Assembly: GCA_016212735.1 (NCBI GenBank)
Contig: JACRDZ010000029.1
Coordinates: 1 to 9,255 of the forward strand
Direction: 5' to 3'
DNA: 9,255 bases
From: Candidatus Firestoneibacteriota bacterium
GTDB taxonomy: Bacteria; JACRDZ01
The position numbers and the translations under genes are program-made. Below, piece after piece: positions 1 through 6,286 of the stretch. The first letter of the stretch is position 1; each line of letters opens with the position of its first letter. Below the pieces are notes generated by a model, which was not told the DNA's origin, did not search any database, and was given only the letters and a program-made list of their open reading frames with translations.

Positions 1-1
1 A

Positions 2-1924
2 TTTCCTATTCTTCCTGTTAATAATAAGGTTGTGTATTTGAACGGGCATGTTTACCGGCCAGGGAAATATGAATTAAAGCAGGGGATGACTTTAAGAGAT
101 ATCATTTCATCTTATGATATAATTCTTCCAGAACCTGCTTTATATGCTCAAATTATTCGTCTGGAAAAACCTGTTTTTAAACCTGTTGTTATTCCTTTTA
201 ATCTCTCGCAAATATTAGAAACCAAAGCAATACAAATAGTTCTTGAGCCGCATGATACAATAGTAATTTTCTCTAAATGGGAATTCGAACAGCATCCTGT
301 TGCATATATTGAAGGTGCTGTAAGAAAGCCCGGAGAATATGAACTTATCAAAGGAATGAAAATAAGTGATCTGATTTTTCTTGGCGGAGGAGTGAACAAA
401 AGTGCATATCTTGATAAAGCACAGCTTTTCCGTATTGTGGATTGGCCGAGAAGAGAACTTATAGAATTTAATCTTCAAAAAGTATTAGAAGGCGATTTAA
501 AAGAAAACATTGAACTCAACGATGAAGACCAGATTGTAATAAGAGATATCCTGGAATTAAAAGATATGTTAATGGTAAGTGTTGAGGGCGAAGTCAGAAA
601 ACCCGGGAAATATCCTCTTGTTAAAGATATGAGAGTGAGTGACTTGTTATCCATTGCAGGAAATGTTAAAAAAGATGCTTTTCTGGATGAATATCAGATA
701 ATCAGAACACGTAAAGACAGAAAAATTGAAGTATATACATTTAATTTAAAAGAAGCTTTATCTGGGAATAAGGATCATGATATTTTACTTGCTGATGAAG
801 ATAAAGTGGTTATTCAAAACATATGGAATGTTAAAGAAAAGAATTATGTAACAATTGAAGGTGAAATAATGAAACCAGATAAATACAGACTGGGTGAAAA
901 TATGACATTGCGTGATCTGATTATTCAGGCAGGTTATGTTAAGGAAAGTGCATATCTTATTGAAGCAGAAGTTTTTAGATTTAATCCCACGCAGAATGGA
1001 ATAGAAACAAACAAAATAAATGTTGACCTTCAAAAAGTTTTAGAAAAAGATAAAGAGCATAATATTATTTTACAGGATAAAGATAAGGTATTCATAAGAA
1101 AAATATCACAATGGGAAGATATAGGCCATGTTGTTGAAATAAAGGGAGAAGTGAAACATCCAGGTATTTATACAATCAGAAAGGATGAACAATTAAGTAA
1201 TGTTATTGAACGCGCAGGTGGATTACTGGAAGCAGCTTATCTTGAAGGTTCGGTATTCACGCGTGAATCTGTTAAAGCTATGCAGAAAGCACGTCTTCTT
1301 GAAATGACTTTAAAATTAGAACAGGAAATTTTAAGGGCAGGTACAAAAGAAGCTGCTCAAAGTGTCTCTGCCGAAGGCACACAGAGTACAGCTGCTGTTA
1401 TTCAGAATCAAAAGGATTTGATTGATAAGCTTAAGAAAGTCGAACCTACAGGAAGGATGGTTATTAATCTTAAAGAGCTAAAAGATCTAAAAGGGACAAA
1501 AGATGATATAAATTTAAAAAATGGCGATGTTTTGTTTATTCCAAAAAGGTCAGATTTTGTTCTTGTTACAGGGGAAGTATATAACCCCACAGCACTTATA
1601 TTTGAAAATAATAATAAAACAAAAGATTATCTTGCCATGGTTGGCGGTCCGACCAAGAGTGCTGATAAAGATGACATATATATAGTTAAAGTTAACGGGA
1701 CAGTATTATCCAGCGAAAATTTTTCTGCTGGAGTATATAGAAAATGGTGGAATCCGTTCACATGGTGGGGAACATCTTTATTAAATGCGAAATTATCCCC
1801 AGGAGATACAATTTTAGTACCTGAAAAAGTTGAAGTATCGCATGTGTTAAGAGATGTAAAAGACGTTACTTCAGTTATCTACAACATAGCAGTGGCTGCG
1901 GGTGTGTGGAAAACGATCCGATAA
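2..1924 (+). CDS. Multi-SLBB polysaccharide export protein (5' partial)
   Basis: Likely periplasmic/outer-membrane component of polysaccharide export (Wza-related SLBB family), binding or guiding the glycan. The frame is open to the left edge, so the true N-terminus (signal peptide and any Poly_export domain) lies outside; the GTG at 32 is only an internal codon. Numbering from that GTG, six SLBB-type repeats are visible, each opening with a G-x-V-x-x-P-G-x-Y-like motif: GHVYRPGKY (5-13), GAVRKPGEY (95-103), GEVRKPGKY (186-194), GEIMKPDKY (277-285), GEVKHPGIY (372-380) and GEVYNPTAL (514-522). Each ends in a D-x-[IV]-x-[IV] strand. Repeat 5 is split by a helical, Ala/Gln/Lys-rich insert (about 415-470). 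The C-terminus (DVTSVIYNIAVAAGVWKTI) resembles the hydrophobic tail common in this family. There is no transmembrane segment in the visible part apart from that tail. It heads an operon-like run with the epimerase and RfaH-like genes. Confidence 0.88.
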   Translation, partial: FPILPVNNKVVYLNGHVYRPGKYELKQGMTLRDIISSYDIILPEPALYAQIIRLEKPVFKPVVIPFNLSQILETKAIQIVLEPHDTIVIFSKWEFEQHPVAYIEGAVRKPGEYELIKGMKISDLIFLGGGVNKSAYLDKAQLFRIVDWPRRELIEFNLQKVLEGDLKENIELNDEDQIVIRDILELKDMLMVSVEGEVRKPGKYPLVKDMRVSDLLSIAGNVKKDAFLDEYQIIRTRKDRKIEVYTFNLKEALSGNKDHDILLADEDKVVIQNIWNVKEKNYVTIEGEIMKPDKYRLGENMTLRDLIIQAGYVKESAYLIEAEVFRFNPTQNGIETNKINVDLQKVLEKDKEHNIILQDKDKVFIRKISQWEDIGHVVEIKGEVKHPGIYTIRKDEQLSNVIERAGGLLEAAYLEGSVFTRESVKAMQKARLLEMTLKLEQEILRAGTKEAAQSVSAEGTQSTAAVIQNQKDLIDKLKKVEPTGRMVINLKELKDLKGTKDDINLKNGDVLFIPKRSDFVLVTGEVYNPTALIFENNNKTKDYLAMVGGPTKSADKDDIYIVKVNGTVLSSENFSAGVYRKWWNPFTWWGTSLLNAKLSPGDTILVPEKVEVSHVLRDVKDVTSVIYNIAVAAGVWKTIR

Positions 1925-1930
1925 AAATTA

Positions 1931-2013
1931 TCAGATTAGAAGATTTAAAGATTAGAAATTGGAAGATTTTTTAATGCTAATCTGTAATCTTGAATCTGAA
2001 ATCTCTAATTTTT
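1931..2013. repeat. Inverted array of ~7-base units (AGATT / AATCT)
   Basis: The spacer between the SLBB gene and the epimerase has a left half with AGATT-like pentamers starting at 1933, 1941, 1949, 1956 (AAATT) and 1964. Its right half carries the complement AATCT at 1979, 1986, 1993 and 2000, then AATTT at 2007, in exact 7-base steps. The two halves are inverted relative to each other and could form an imperfect hairpin around 1969-1978. The 7-base phase continues through the Shine-Dalgarno to the epimerase ATG at 2028. The spacing is read directly; the function is unknown. Confidence 0.6.
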
Positions 2014-2027
2014 CAAGAAAGGTTCAG

Positions 2028-2999
2028 ATGAACAGAATATTGCTAACAGGAGTAGCAGGTTTTATAGGTTCAAAAGTGGCAGAGAAGCTTTTAAATAATA
2101 ATATCGAGGTAATTGGTGTTGATAATATAAATGATTATTATGATATTCGTTTAAAAGAGTATAGATTAAATAATCTGAAAAAAAAGCAAAAATTTAATTT
2201 TTTTAAGATAGATATTGAAAACAAATCCAAATTAGATACACTTTTTAAACAAATAGGGAAAATTGATGCTGTAATAAACCTTGCTGCAAGAGCAGGAGTA
2301 AGATACAGTCTTGAAAATCCACACATATATATGACAACCAATGCTAATGGTACTTTAAATTTACTTGAATGCTGCAGAAGTAATAAAATTAATAAATTTA
2401 TATTAGCATCTACTTCCAGTCTCTATGCAGGCCAACGAATGCCTTTTCATGAGTGTCTCCCTGTAAATACACCTATTTCACCTTATGCTGCTTCAAAAAA
2501 GGCAGCAGAAGTTATGTGCTATACATACAAATATCAATATGATATTGATGTAAGCATAGTACGTTATTTTACTGTTTATGGACCAGCCGGCAGACCTGAT
2601 ATGAGCATATTCAGGTTTATAAAATGGATAGATCAAGGAGAAACAGTAGAAATATTCGGCGATGGAGCTCAGAGCCGTGATTTTACATATGTGGATGATA
2701 TTGCAGAAGGTACTATTAAAGCATTAAAAGAGGTTAAATTTGAGATTATAAATTTAGGTGGGAATAAACCTTATGAATTAAAATATGCATTAGAACTTAT
2801 AGAAAAATATTTAAATAAAAAAGCAAAAATTGAAAATAAAACCTTTCATAAAGCAGACATTAAAGCCACATGGGCAGATATTAAAAAAGCTAAAGATTTA
2901 TTAAATTGGCATCCAACAGTTACATTAGAAGAGGGGATTAGAAGGACAGTAGAGTGGTATAGAGAAAATAGGGAATGGATGAGGGAGATTAGGTTATAA
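2028..2999 (+). CDS. UDP-glucuronate 4-epimerase-like NAD-dependent epimerase/dehydratase
   Basis: Cytoplasmic extended SDR, 323 aa, expected to interconvert UDP-glucuronate and UDP-galacturonate, or a close nucleotide sugar, for polysaccharide building blocks. The Rossmann motif TGVAGFIG is at 7-14, an acidic residue follows strand 2 (VD, 31-32), a Ser/Thr cluster STSSLY is at 128-133, and the catalytic Y-x-x-x-K is YAASK (153-157). RYFTVYGPAGRPDM (179-192) and FGDGAQSRDFTYVDD (210-224) are typical of the CapI/LspL-like uronate epimerase branch. A start at 1959 would be in frame, but its first 23 codons run through the intergenic repeat. I prefer ATG 2028, which has an AGAAAGG Shine-Dalgarno 5-6 bases upstream and begins directly with MNRILLTG. 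The TAA shares its last base with the next ATG (TAATG), suggesting coupled translation. Substrate specificity is inferred, not shown. Confidence 0.87.
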   Translation: MNRILLTGVAGFIGSKVAEKLLNNNIEVIGVDNINDYYDIRLKEYRLNNLKKKQKFNFFKIDIENKSKLDTLFKQIGKIDAVINLAARAGVRYSLENPHIYMTTNANGTLNLLECCRSNKINKFILASTSSLYAGQRMPFHECLPVNTPISPYAASKKAAEVMCYTYKYQYDIDVSIVRYFTVYGPAGRPDMSIFRFIKWIDQGETVEIFGDGAQSRDFTYVDDIAEGTIKALKEVKFEIINLGGNKPYELKYALELIEKYLNKKAKIENKTFHKADIKATWADIKKAKDLLNWHPTVTLEEGIRRTVEWYRENREWMREIRL

Positions 3000-3496
3000 T
3001 GGATAAACACTGGTACGTAATTCAAACCAAACCAAAGAATGAAGATCTTGTAGATACGCGTTTGAAAAATGAAGGATTTGAAGTTTTTAATCCCAAAATT
3101 GAAAAATATATACATAGAAATAATAAAAAAATATTAGGATATGAATGCTTATTCCCAAATTATATCTTTGTAAATTTTAATTTAGGAGAGCATTTCAGAC
3201 TTATTAAATGGACTCATGGAGTAAATAAAATAGTTGGATGTGGAGATAATCCAGTTCCTATCAGTGAAAAAATTATTACTTTTATCAGGGAACGGACAAC
3301 ATCCCAGGGAATAATTAAACATATAAAGCAATTTGAACAAGGAGATAAGGTCAGGATAAAAACAGGACATTTTAAAGACCTGATAGGTATTTTAGAACAT
3401 CCTGTATCAAGCCAGGGGCGGATTAAAGTATTACTTAATTTACTTAATTATCAATGTAAATTAGATTTACATCAGAGTGAAGTTGTTAAATATTGA
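2999..3496 (+). CDS. RfaH-like NusG paralog, specialised transcription antiterminator
   Basis: NusG-family elongation factor of 165 aa. The NGN domain is at about 1-100 (WYVIQTKPKNE at 5-15; LFPNYIFVNF at 51-60; HGVNKIVG at 73-80). A linker leads to a KOW-type C-terminal domain at about 111-165 (EQGDKVRIKTGHF, then VLLNLLNYQ). By hand alignment it is closer to RfaH than to housekeeping NusG: LFPNY replaces FFPGY, and the C-terminal LLNLL matches RfaH's LLLNLI. Glu49 and Arg141 fall at the positions of the RfaH E48-R138 interdomain salt bridge that keeps RfaH autoinhibited. Lys11 and His65 align with RfaH residues implicated in ops contact, while RfaH Arg73 is His here. RfaH proteins suppress pausing and Rho termination in long polysaccharide operons after recruitment at ops. 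An ops-like site lies 135 bases downstream of this gene, which supports a local role. Start ATG 2999 overlaps the epimerase stop. Confidence 0.88.
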   Translation: MDKHWYVIQTKPKNEDLVDTRLKNEGFEVFNPKIEKYIHRNNKKILGYECLFPNYIFVNFNLGEHFRLIKWTHGVNKIVGCGDNPVPISEKIITFIRERTTSQGIIKHIKQFEQGDKVRIKTGHFKDLIGILEHPVSSQGRIKVLLNLLNYQCKLDLHQSEVVKY

Positions 3497-3521
3497 CAAA
3501 AGTGAATGTATACTGTAATAT
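3493..3521 (+). promoter_or_regulatory. Candidate sigma70-type promoter for the ops leader
   Basis: A perfect -35 hexamer TTGACA (3493-3498) overlaps the RfaH-like stop codon and is followed after 17 bases by TAATAT (3516-3521, 4 of 6 to TATAAT). Transcription would start near 3528, inside the left arm of the terminator hairpin. The new transcript would then lack most of that arm, escape the terminator, and carry the ops element about 100 bases downstream of its 5' end. An alternative -10 (TATACT, 3519-3524) has a 20-base spacer. AT-rich DNA gives chance matches, so this is tentative. Confidence 0.4.
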
Positions 3522-3563
3522 ACTATTTGTTCATGGGTTGAACAAATAGTATTTTTATTATTT
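3520..3563 (+). terminator. Intrinsic terminator after the RfaH-like gene
   Basis: The arms ATACTATTTGTTCA (3520-3533) and TGAACAAATAGTAT (3539-3552) form a perfect 14-bp stem with a 5-base loop (TGGGT). A T-rich tract follows (TTTTTATTATTTT within 3552-3564). It lies 24 bases after the RfaH-like stop codon and would close the SLBB-epimerase-RfaH transcript. It precedes the ops-like element, so that site cannot recruit a factor in time to act on it. Confidence 0.85.
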
Positions 3564-3630
3564 TCTAACCCCAAATAAATATATAAATTAGATAAACTTG
3601 ATATTATAGACAAACTGTATAAATCAGAAT

Positions 3631-3641
3631 GGCGGTAGCCT
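3631..3641 (+). promoter_or_regulatory. ops-like element (RfaH recruitment site)
   Basis: GGCGGTAGCCT matches the ops core known from enterobacterial polysaccharide, LPS and conjugation operons (GGCGGTAG followed by Y-N-T). It lies in the untranslated leader 66 bases before the EPS-type MarR gene, on the coding strand, as expected for a signal read in the non-template strand of a paused RNA polymerase. It is the only GGCGGTAG in the window on either strand and stands out as a GC-rich block in very AT-rich DNA. The RfaH-like gene immediately upstream makes the assignment much stronger than the string match alone. Confidence 0.75.
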
Positions 3642-3655
3642 ATCTTGCTCTCCTC

Positions 3656-3676
3656 TATAAGCCTGTTAGCTTTATA
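3656..3676 (+). promoter_or_regulatory. Small hairpin in the leader after ops
   Basis: ATAAGC and GCTTTAT flank the loop CTGTTA and can form a stem of about 6 bp with one bulged T, followed by an A-rich run. It sits between the ops-like site and the MarR-type gene. It is too weak and lacks a T tract, so it is not a convincing terminator. It could be a pause hairpin or incidental. Confidence 0.25.
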
Positions 3677-3706
3677 AAAATACAAATATAAAATGAATAA
3701 ACCAAT

Positions 3707-4024
3707 ATGACAGAAACAGATTTAAAAATAATTAAAGAATTTGCTGAAAATAGTAAAGTTTCTCAGCGTAAACTTGCCCTTAAACTAGGCATAAGTCTAG
3801 GTAAAACCAATTATCTTATTAATGAATTATTGAATAAAGGGTATATAAAAATTAAAAGATTTAAAAATTCCAAGAATAAAATAGGATATATATATAGTCT
3901 CACACCAAGTGGTATTAATGAAAAAATAAATTTAACTTATGTTTTTTTAAAAAAGAAAAATGAAGAATATAACAACTTAAAAGAAGAGATAAAAGAATTA
4001 GAAAGATCACTTAATATAGAATAG
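3707..4024 (+). CDS. MarR-type EPS-associated winged-helix regulator
   Basis: Small DNA-binding protein of 105 aa. Residues 4-68 form a winged helix: SQRKLALKLGISLGKTNYLINELLNKGYI (19-47) is the helix-turn-helix, and KNKIGYIYSLTPSGI (56-70) is the wing. A Lys/Glu-rich helix predicted to form a coiled coil follows (about 78-103). The SQR-x-LA-x-x-LGISLGK-x-NY core, the LTP-x-GI-x-x-K segment and the length match the family annotated as EPS-associated MarR family regulator (TIGR04176), usually found beside exopolysaccharide genes. It is the first gene of the ops-containing transcript. No purine-rich Shine-Dalgarno precedes ATG 3707 (the upstream sequence is AATAAACCAAT), unlike most genes here. 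That fits a leader whose translation is helped by RfaH-type ribosome recruitment. The target operator is not visible. Confidence 0.85.
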   Translation: MTETDLKIIKEFAENSKVSQRKLALKLGISLGKTNYLINELLNKGYIKIKRFKNSKNKIGYIYSLTPSGINEKINLTYVFLKKKNEEYNNLKEEIKELERSLNIE

Positions 4025-4044
4025 AACGTTGAAAGTAAATAAAA

Positions 4045-5199
4045 TTGAATACTAAAAAATTTGTTCCTTATAGCAGACAATATATTGATTCTGATGATAT
4101 TAATGAAGTAGTAGAAGTTTTGAAAAGTGATTGGCTTACTCAAGGCCCAAAAATATCCGAGTTTGAAAAAAAATTGTCAGAATATTGCGGAGCAAAATAT
4201 GCTGTTGTTTTTAACTCTGGGACATCTTCGCTTCATGGTGCATATTTCGCTTCAGGTCTTGCAGAAGGTGATGAATTTATTACAACACCGAATACATTCA
4301 TTGCTACATCAAATGTAGGTTTGTACTTAAATGCTGTTCCTGTATTTGTAGATATAGAAAGTGATACAGGCAATATTAATGCTTCTTTAATTGAACAAAA
4401 AATAACAAATAAAACAAAATTAATAATTCCTGTTCATTTTGCCGGACATCCTGTTGAACTTGAAAAAATATATAACCTCGCAAATAGATATAATATAAAA
4501 GTTATTGAAGATGCATGCCATGCACAAGGCGCAAAGTATAAAGATGAAATTATAGGGAATTGCAAATATTCAGACATGGCTGTTTTTAGTTTTCATCCTG
4601 CAAAACATATTACTACTGGTGAAGGAGGAGCAGTTTTAACTAATAGTAAAGATTATTATGAGAAATTACTGATGTTCAGAACTCACGGTATTACCAGGGA
4701 ACATTTTTTTAGTAAACCTGATGGTCTCTGGTATTATGAAATGCAAGATTTAGGATATAATTACAGATTAACAGATATTCAAGCAGCGCTTGGTATATCA
4801 CAACTTAAAAAACTGGACGGATTTGTTAAAAGAAGAAGAGATATATCTGAAATTTATAATAAAATATTTGATAAAAATTCTTGTTTTGATATACCAGTTG
4901 AAAAAGAATACGCTTATTCATCATATCATCTTTATACAATAAAACTAAAAGATGAGTATATAAATAAAAAAGCAGAAATATTTTCCAGAATGAGGGAAGA
5001 AGGTCTTGGTGTTCAGGTTCATTATATACCTGTTCATCTGCATCCATATTATAAAGGTTTAGGTTTTGAAAAAGGAACATATCCTAAAGCAGAGGGTCAT
5101 TATCAAAGAGTAATAAGTATCCCTTTGTATCCATCAATGAATAATGAAGATATAGATTATGTTATTGAAAAAATAAATTATGTGTTTGATAATGTTTAA
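4045..5199 (+). CDS. pseC: PseC-like UDP-4-amino-sugar aminotransferase
   Basis: PLP-dependent DegT/DnrJ/EryC1-family aminotransferase, 384 aa. PseC transfers an amino group to the 4-keto sugar made by PseB to give UDP-4-amino-4,6-dideoxy-N-acetyl-beta-L-altrosamine, the second step to pseudaminic acid. The N-terminus has the typical VPYSRQYIDSDDINEV and SDWLTQGP (28-35). The cofactor loop is NSGTSSLH (57-64), the PLP-binding Asp is in IEDACHAQGA (154-163), and the Schiff-base lysine is Lys187 in FSFHPAKHITTGEGG. YNYRLTDIQAALG (238-250) and VHYIPVHLHPYY near the C-terminus match PseC closely. The start is TTG 4045: an in-frame TAA at 4036 blocks anything earlier, and GAAAG (4031-4035) is spaced 9 bases. 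The expected partner PseB and later pathway genes are absent from the window. A related 4-aminosugar transaminase is therefore possible. Confidence 0.87.
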   Translation: MNTKKFVPYSRQYIDSDDINEVVEVLKSDWLTQGPKISEFEKKLSEYCGAKYAVVFNSGTSSLHGAYFASGLAEGDEFITTPNTFIATSNVGLYLNAVPVFVDIESDTGNINASLIEQKITNKTKLIIPVHFAGHPVELEKIYNLANRYNIKVIEDACHAQGAKYKDEIIGNCKYSDMAVFSFHPAKHITTGEGGAVLTNSKDYYEKLLMFRTHGITREHFFSKPDGLWYYEMQDLGYNYRLTDIQAALGISQLKKLDGFVKRRRDISEIYNKIFDKNSCFDIPVEKEYAYSSYHLYTIKLKDEYINKKAEIFSRMREEGLGVQVHYIPVHLHPYYKGLGFEKGTYPKAEGHYQRVISIPLYPSMNNEDIDYVIEKINYVFDNV

Positions 5200-5217
5200 A
5201 TTATAAGGTAGTTTATT

Positions 5218-5523
5218 ATGTATCAATTAAAAATAATCCCTTTCTATACTGGAATTCAAACAATAGAAGAAGCTTTACATGACAAAAAAAGTTTAGATCT
5301 TTTATGGCTTGAGATACTATTAAATGATACTGTTGACTGGGAAAGTTTCCTTAATAAAAATGAGATAAATAATTCTTATGAAATTGCCTGTATCTGGTAT
5401 TCTAATTTTAAAACAATAATTACAAATTATATTCATAGAAAACCATTAATGGAGAAAAAAGGTAAAATTGACGACCGTGTATATAGAAAATTTCTGGAGG
5501 CTTTAAATTTTGTATCAGTTTGA
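5218..5523 (+). CDS. Hypothetical protein, candidate partner of the downstream nucleotidyltransferase
   Basis: I do not recognise this 101-aa protein. It has no signal peptide or membrane segment, is mixed acidic/basic, and looks helical, with a Trp-rich centre (LLWLEILLNDTVDWESF at 28-44, IACIWYSNF at 56-64). The start ATG 5218 follows TAAGG with about 9 bases spacing. Its last 14 bases overlap the next gene, whose GGAGG Shine-Dalgarno lies inside this gene, so the two are translationally coupled. A small protein of unknown fold overlapping a nucleotidyltransferase is the usual layout of type IV-like toxin-antitoxin or partner modules, so an antitoxin or adaptor role is inferred from position only. 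Confidence 0.7.
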   Translation: MYQLKIIPFYTGIQTIEEALHDKKSLDLLWLEILLNDTVDWESFLNKNEINNSYEIACIWYSNFKTIITNYIHRKPLMEKKGKIDDRVYRKFLEALNFVSV

Positions 5524-6028
5524 TTTGAATAAAATTATTGAATTACTGAAAGATTTTACACGTATAAATAACAGCTCATTAGAAATTATTATTATAGGTG
5601 GATTGGCTCTTGAGTATTATGGTATGAAAGATAGGACTACTTTTGATTTAGATGCTGAAGTTAAGGGAGAAGTAGAAAAACTATTTATTTTTTTAAAGTC
5701 AAAAGGTATTCCTGCTGATATTAGTGAAAATATATCCGGGTGGTCAATAATATCATTAGCGCCTGAATATAGAGAAAGAACACAGGTTGTATATAAAGAT
5801 GAAAGACTTTCTGTTAAAGTTTTAAACCAAATAGATTTTATTATAGCTAAATTAAGAAGGTCAACAGAAGAAGATATTAATGATGCTCTTTTTATTGCCA
5901 AAAAATTTAATATAAAATCAGAAGACATACAAAAAAACGCTGATGAGGCAATAAAGAATTCACCGAAAGATACAGCTTTATTTGTTTTTAAAAAAAATAT
6001 AGAATTTTTTATAAAAGAATTACCTTAA
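5510..6028 (+). CDS. DUF6036-like nucleotidyltransferase, putative toxin-antitoxin component
   Basis: 172-aa cytoplasmic protein of the nucleotidyltransferase superfamily. Residues 24-53 carry IIIIGGLALEYYG followed by DRTTFDLDAEV, the G-G...T-x-D-x-D arrangement in which the two Asp would bind metal and NTP. A later segment (about 108-125, VLNQIDFIIAKLRRSTEEDINDALFI) resembles the helical region of DUF6036/AbiEii-like proteins, where a K-x-R-x(3-6)-D-x-x-D pattern recurs. The start is TTG 5510, preceded by a perfect GGAGG at 5496-5500 with 9 bases spacing. It overlaps the upstream gene by 14 bases. The target (tRNA, protein or nucleotide) cannot be told from sequence. The family assignment is by eye and moderate; the nucleotidyltransferase fold is the safer statement. 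Confidence 0.72.
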   Translation: MYQFDLNKIIELLKDFTRINNSSLEIIIIGGLALEYYGMKDRTTFDLDAEVKGEVEKLFIFLKSKGIPADISENISGWSIISLAPEYRERTQVVYKDERLSVKVLNQIDFIIAKLRRSTEEDINDALFIAKKFNIKSEDIQKNADEAIKNSPKDTALFVFKKNIEFFIKELP

Positions 6029-6040
6029 AATATAATTTTG

Positions 6041-6080
6041 AAATAAATAAACCAATGAAGAAAAATTAAAGAATTTCTGA
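6041..6080 (+). repeat. Possible degraded copy of the MarR gene 5' end
   Basis: Two blocks here recur in the same order around the MarR-type start: AAATxAATAAACCAAT (6041-6056 versus 3691-3706, one mismatch) and ATTAAAGAATTT followed by CTGA (6065-6080 versus 3731-3747 with one extra base). The gap between blocks is 8 bases here and 24 in the gene. This suggests a partial, deleted duplicate of the leader and gene start. AT-rich composition makes chance similarity a real alternative. Confidence 0.3.
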
Positions 6081-6154
6081 TAGTTCAATAGCTTGCAAGT
6101 TTTAGCTTACCAATCTGTCAGTTTGCGTGCTTACCAGCTAAACAAATGAACTAT
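6080..6154. repeat. Long inverted repeat in the spacer
   Basis: The outer arms ATAGTTCA (6080-6087) and TGAACTAT (6147-6154) are perfect 8-base complements. Inner AGCT blocks (6090-6093 and 6136-6139) also pair after unequal gaps. The interior contains the palindrome CTTGCAAG (6092-6099) and repeated AGCTTRC / GCTTACC words (6090, 6104, 6129). An A-rich stretch, not a T tract, follows on the + strand. It is less AT-rich than its flanks. The rest of the 258-base spacer 6029-6286 holds no gene that I can support. Confidence 0.45.
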
Positions 6155-6245
6155 AAAAAATTAATAACGTGAATATCGAAACTAAAATTAGTTTAAAGGA
6201 TTGATTTTATGGAAAAATTAAATTTACCTATTGTTACCGATACAT

Positions 6246-6281
6246 CAAGTTAAAACCTGAAACCTGAAGCTCGGAGCAATC
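6246..6281 (+). repeat. Heptad repeat leading into the ribosome-binding site
   Basis: Exact 7-base steps read CAAGTTA (6246), AAACCTG (6253), AAACCTG (6260) and AAGCTCG (6267), then GAGCAAT. The final CTCGGAG provides the CGGAG Shine-Dalgarno for ATG 6287. The beginning (CAAGTTAAAACC) and the end (CTCGGAGYAATC) are shared with the array at 8813-8890. These two arrays therefore belong to one intergenic repeat family. Confidence 0.6.
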
Positions 6282-6286
6282 TTATC

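Noticed and set aside
148..1590. Minus-strand open frames opposite the SLBB gene and similar ones elsewhere
   Set aside because: They are shadows of strongly supported + strand genes, with low-complexity Phe/Ile/Ser-rich translations and no motifs.
1959..2027. In-frame upstream ATG extending the epimerase by 23 residues
   Set aside because: The extra codons run through the intergenic heptad array and lack family similarity. ATG 2028 has a good AGAAAGG site and a standard N-terminus.
3598..3623. Second promoter just before ops (TTGATA with TATAAA)
   Set aside because: The spacer is only 14 bases and transcription would start almost on the ops-like site, too close for a useful leader.
6209..6253. 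14-codon ORF with an AAAGGA site (MEKLNLPIVTDTSS)
   Set aside because: Too short, no recognisable similarity, and its end falls in the heptad repeat. It could be the start of a lost gene, but nothing supports expression.
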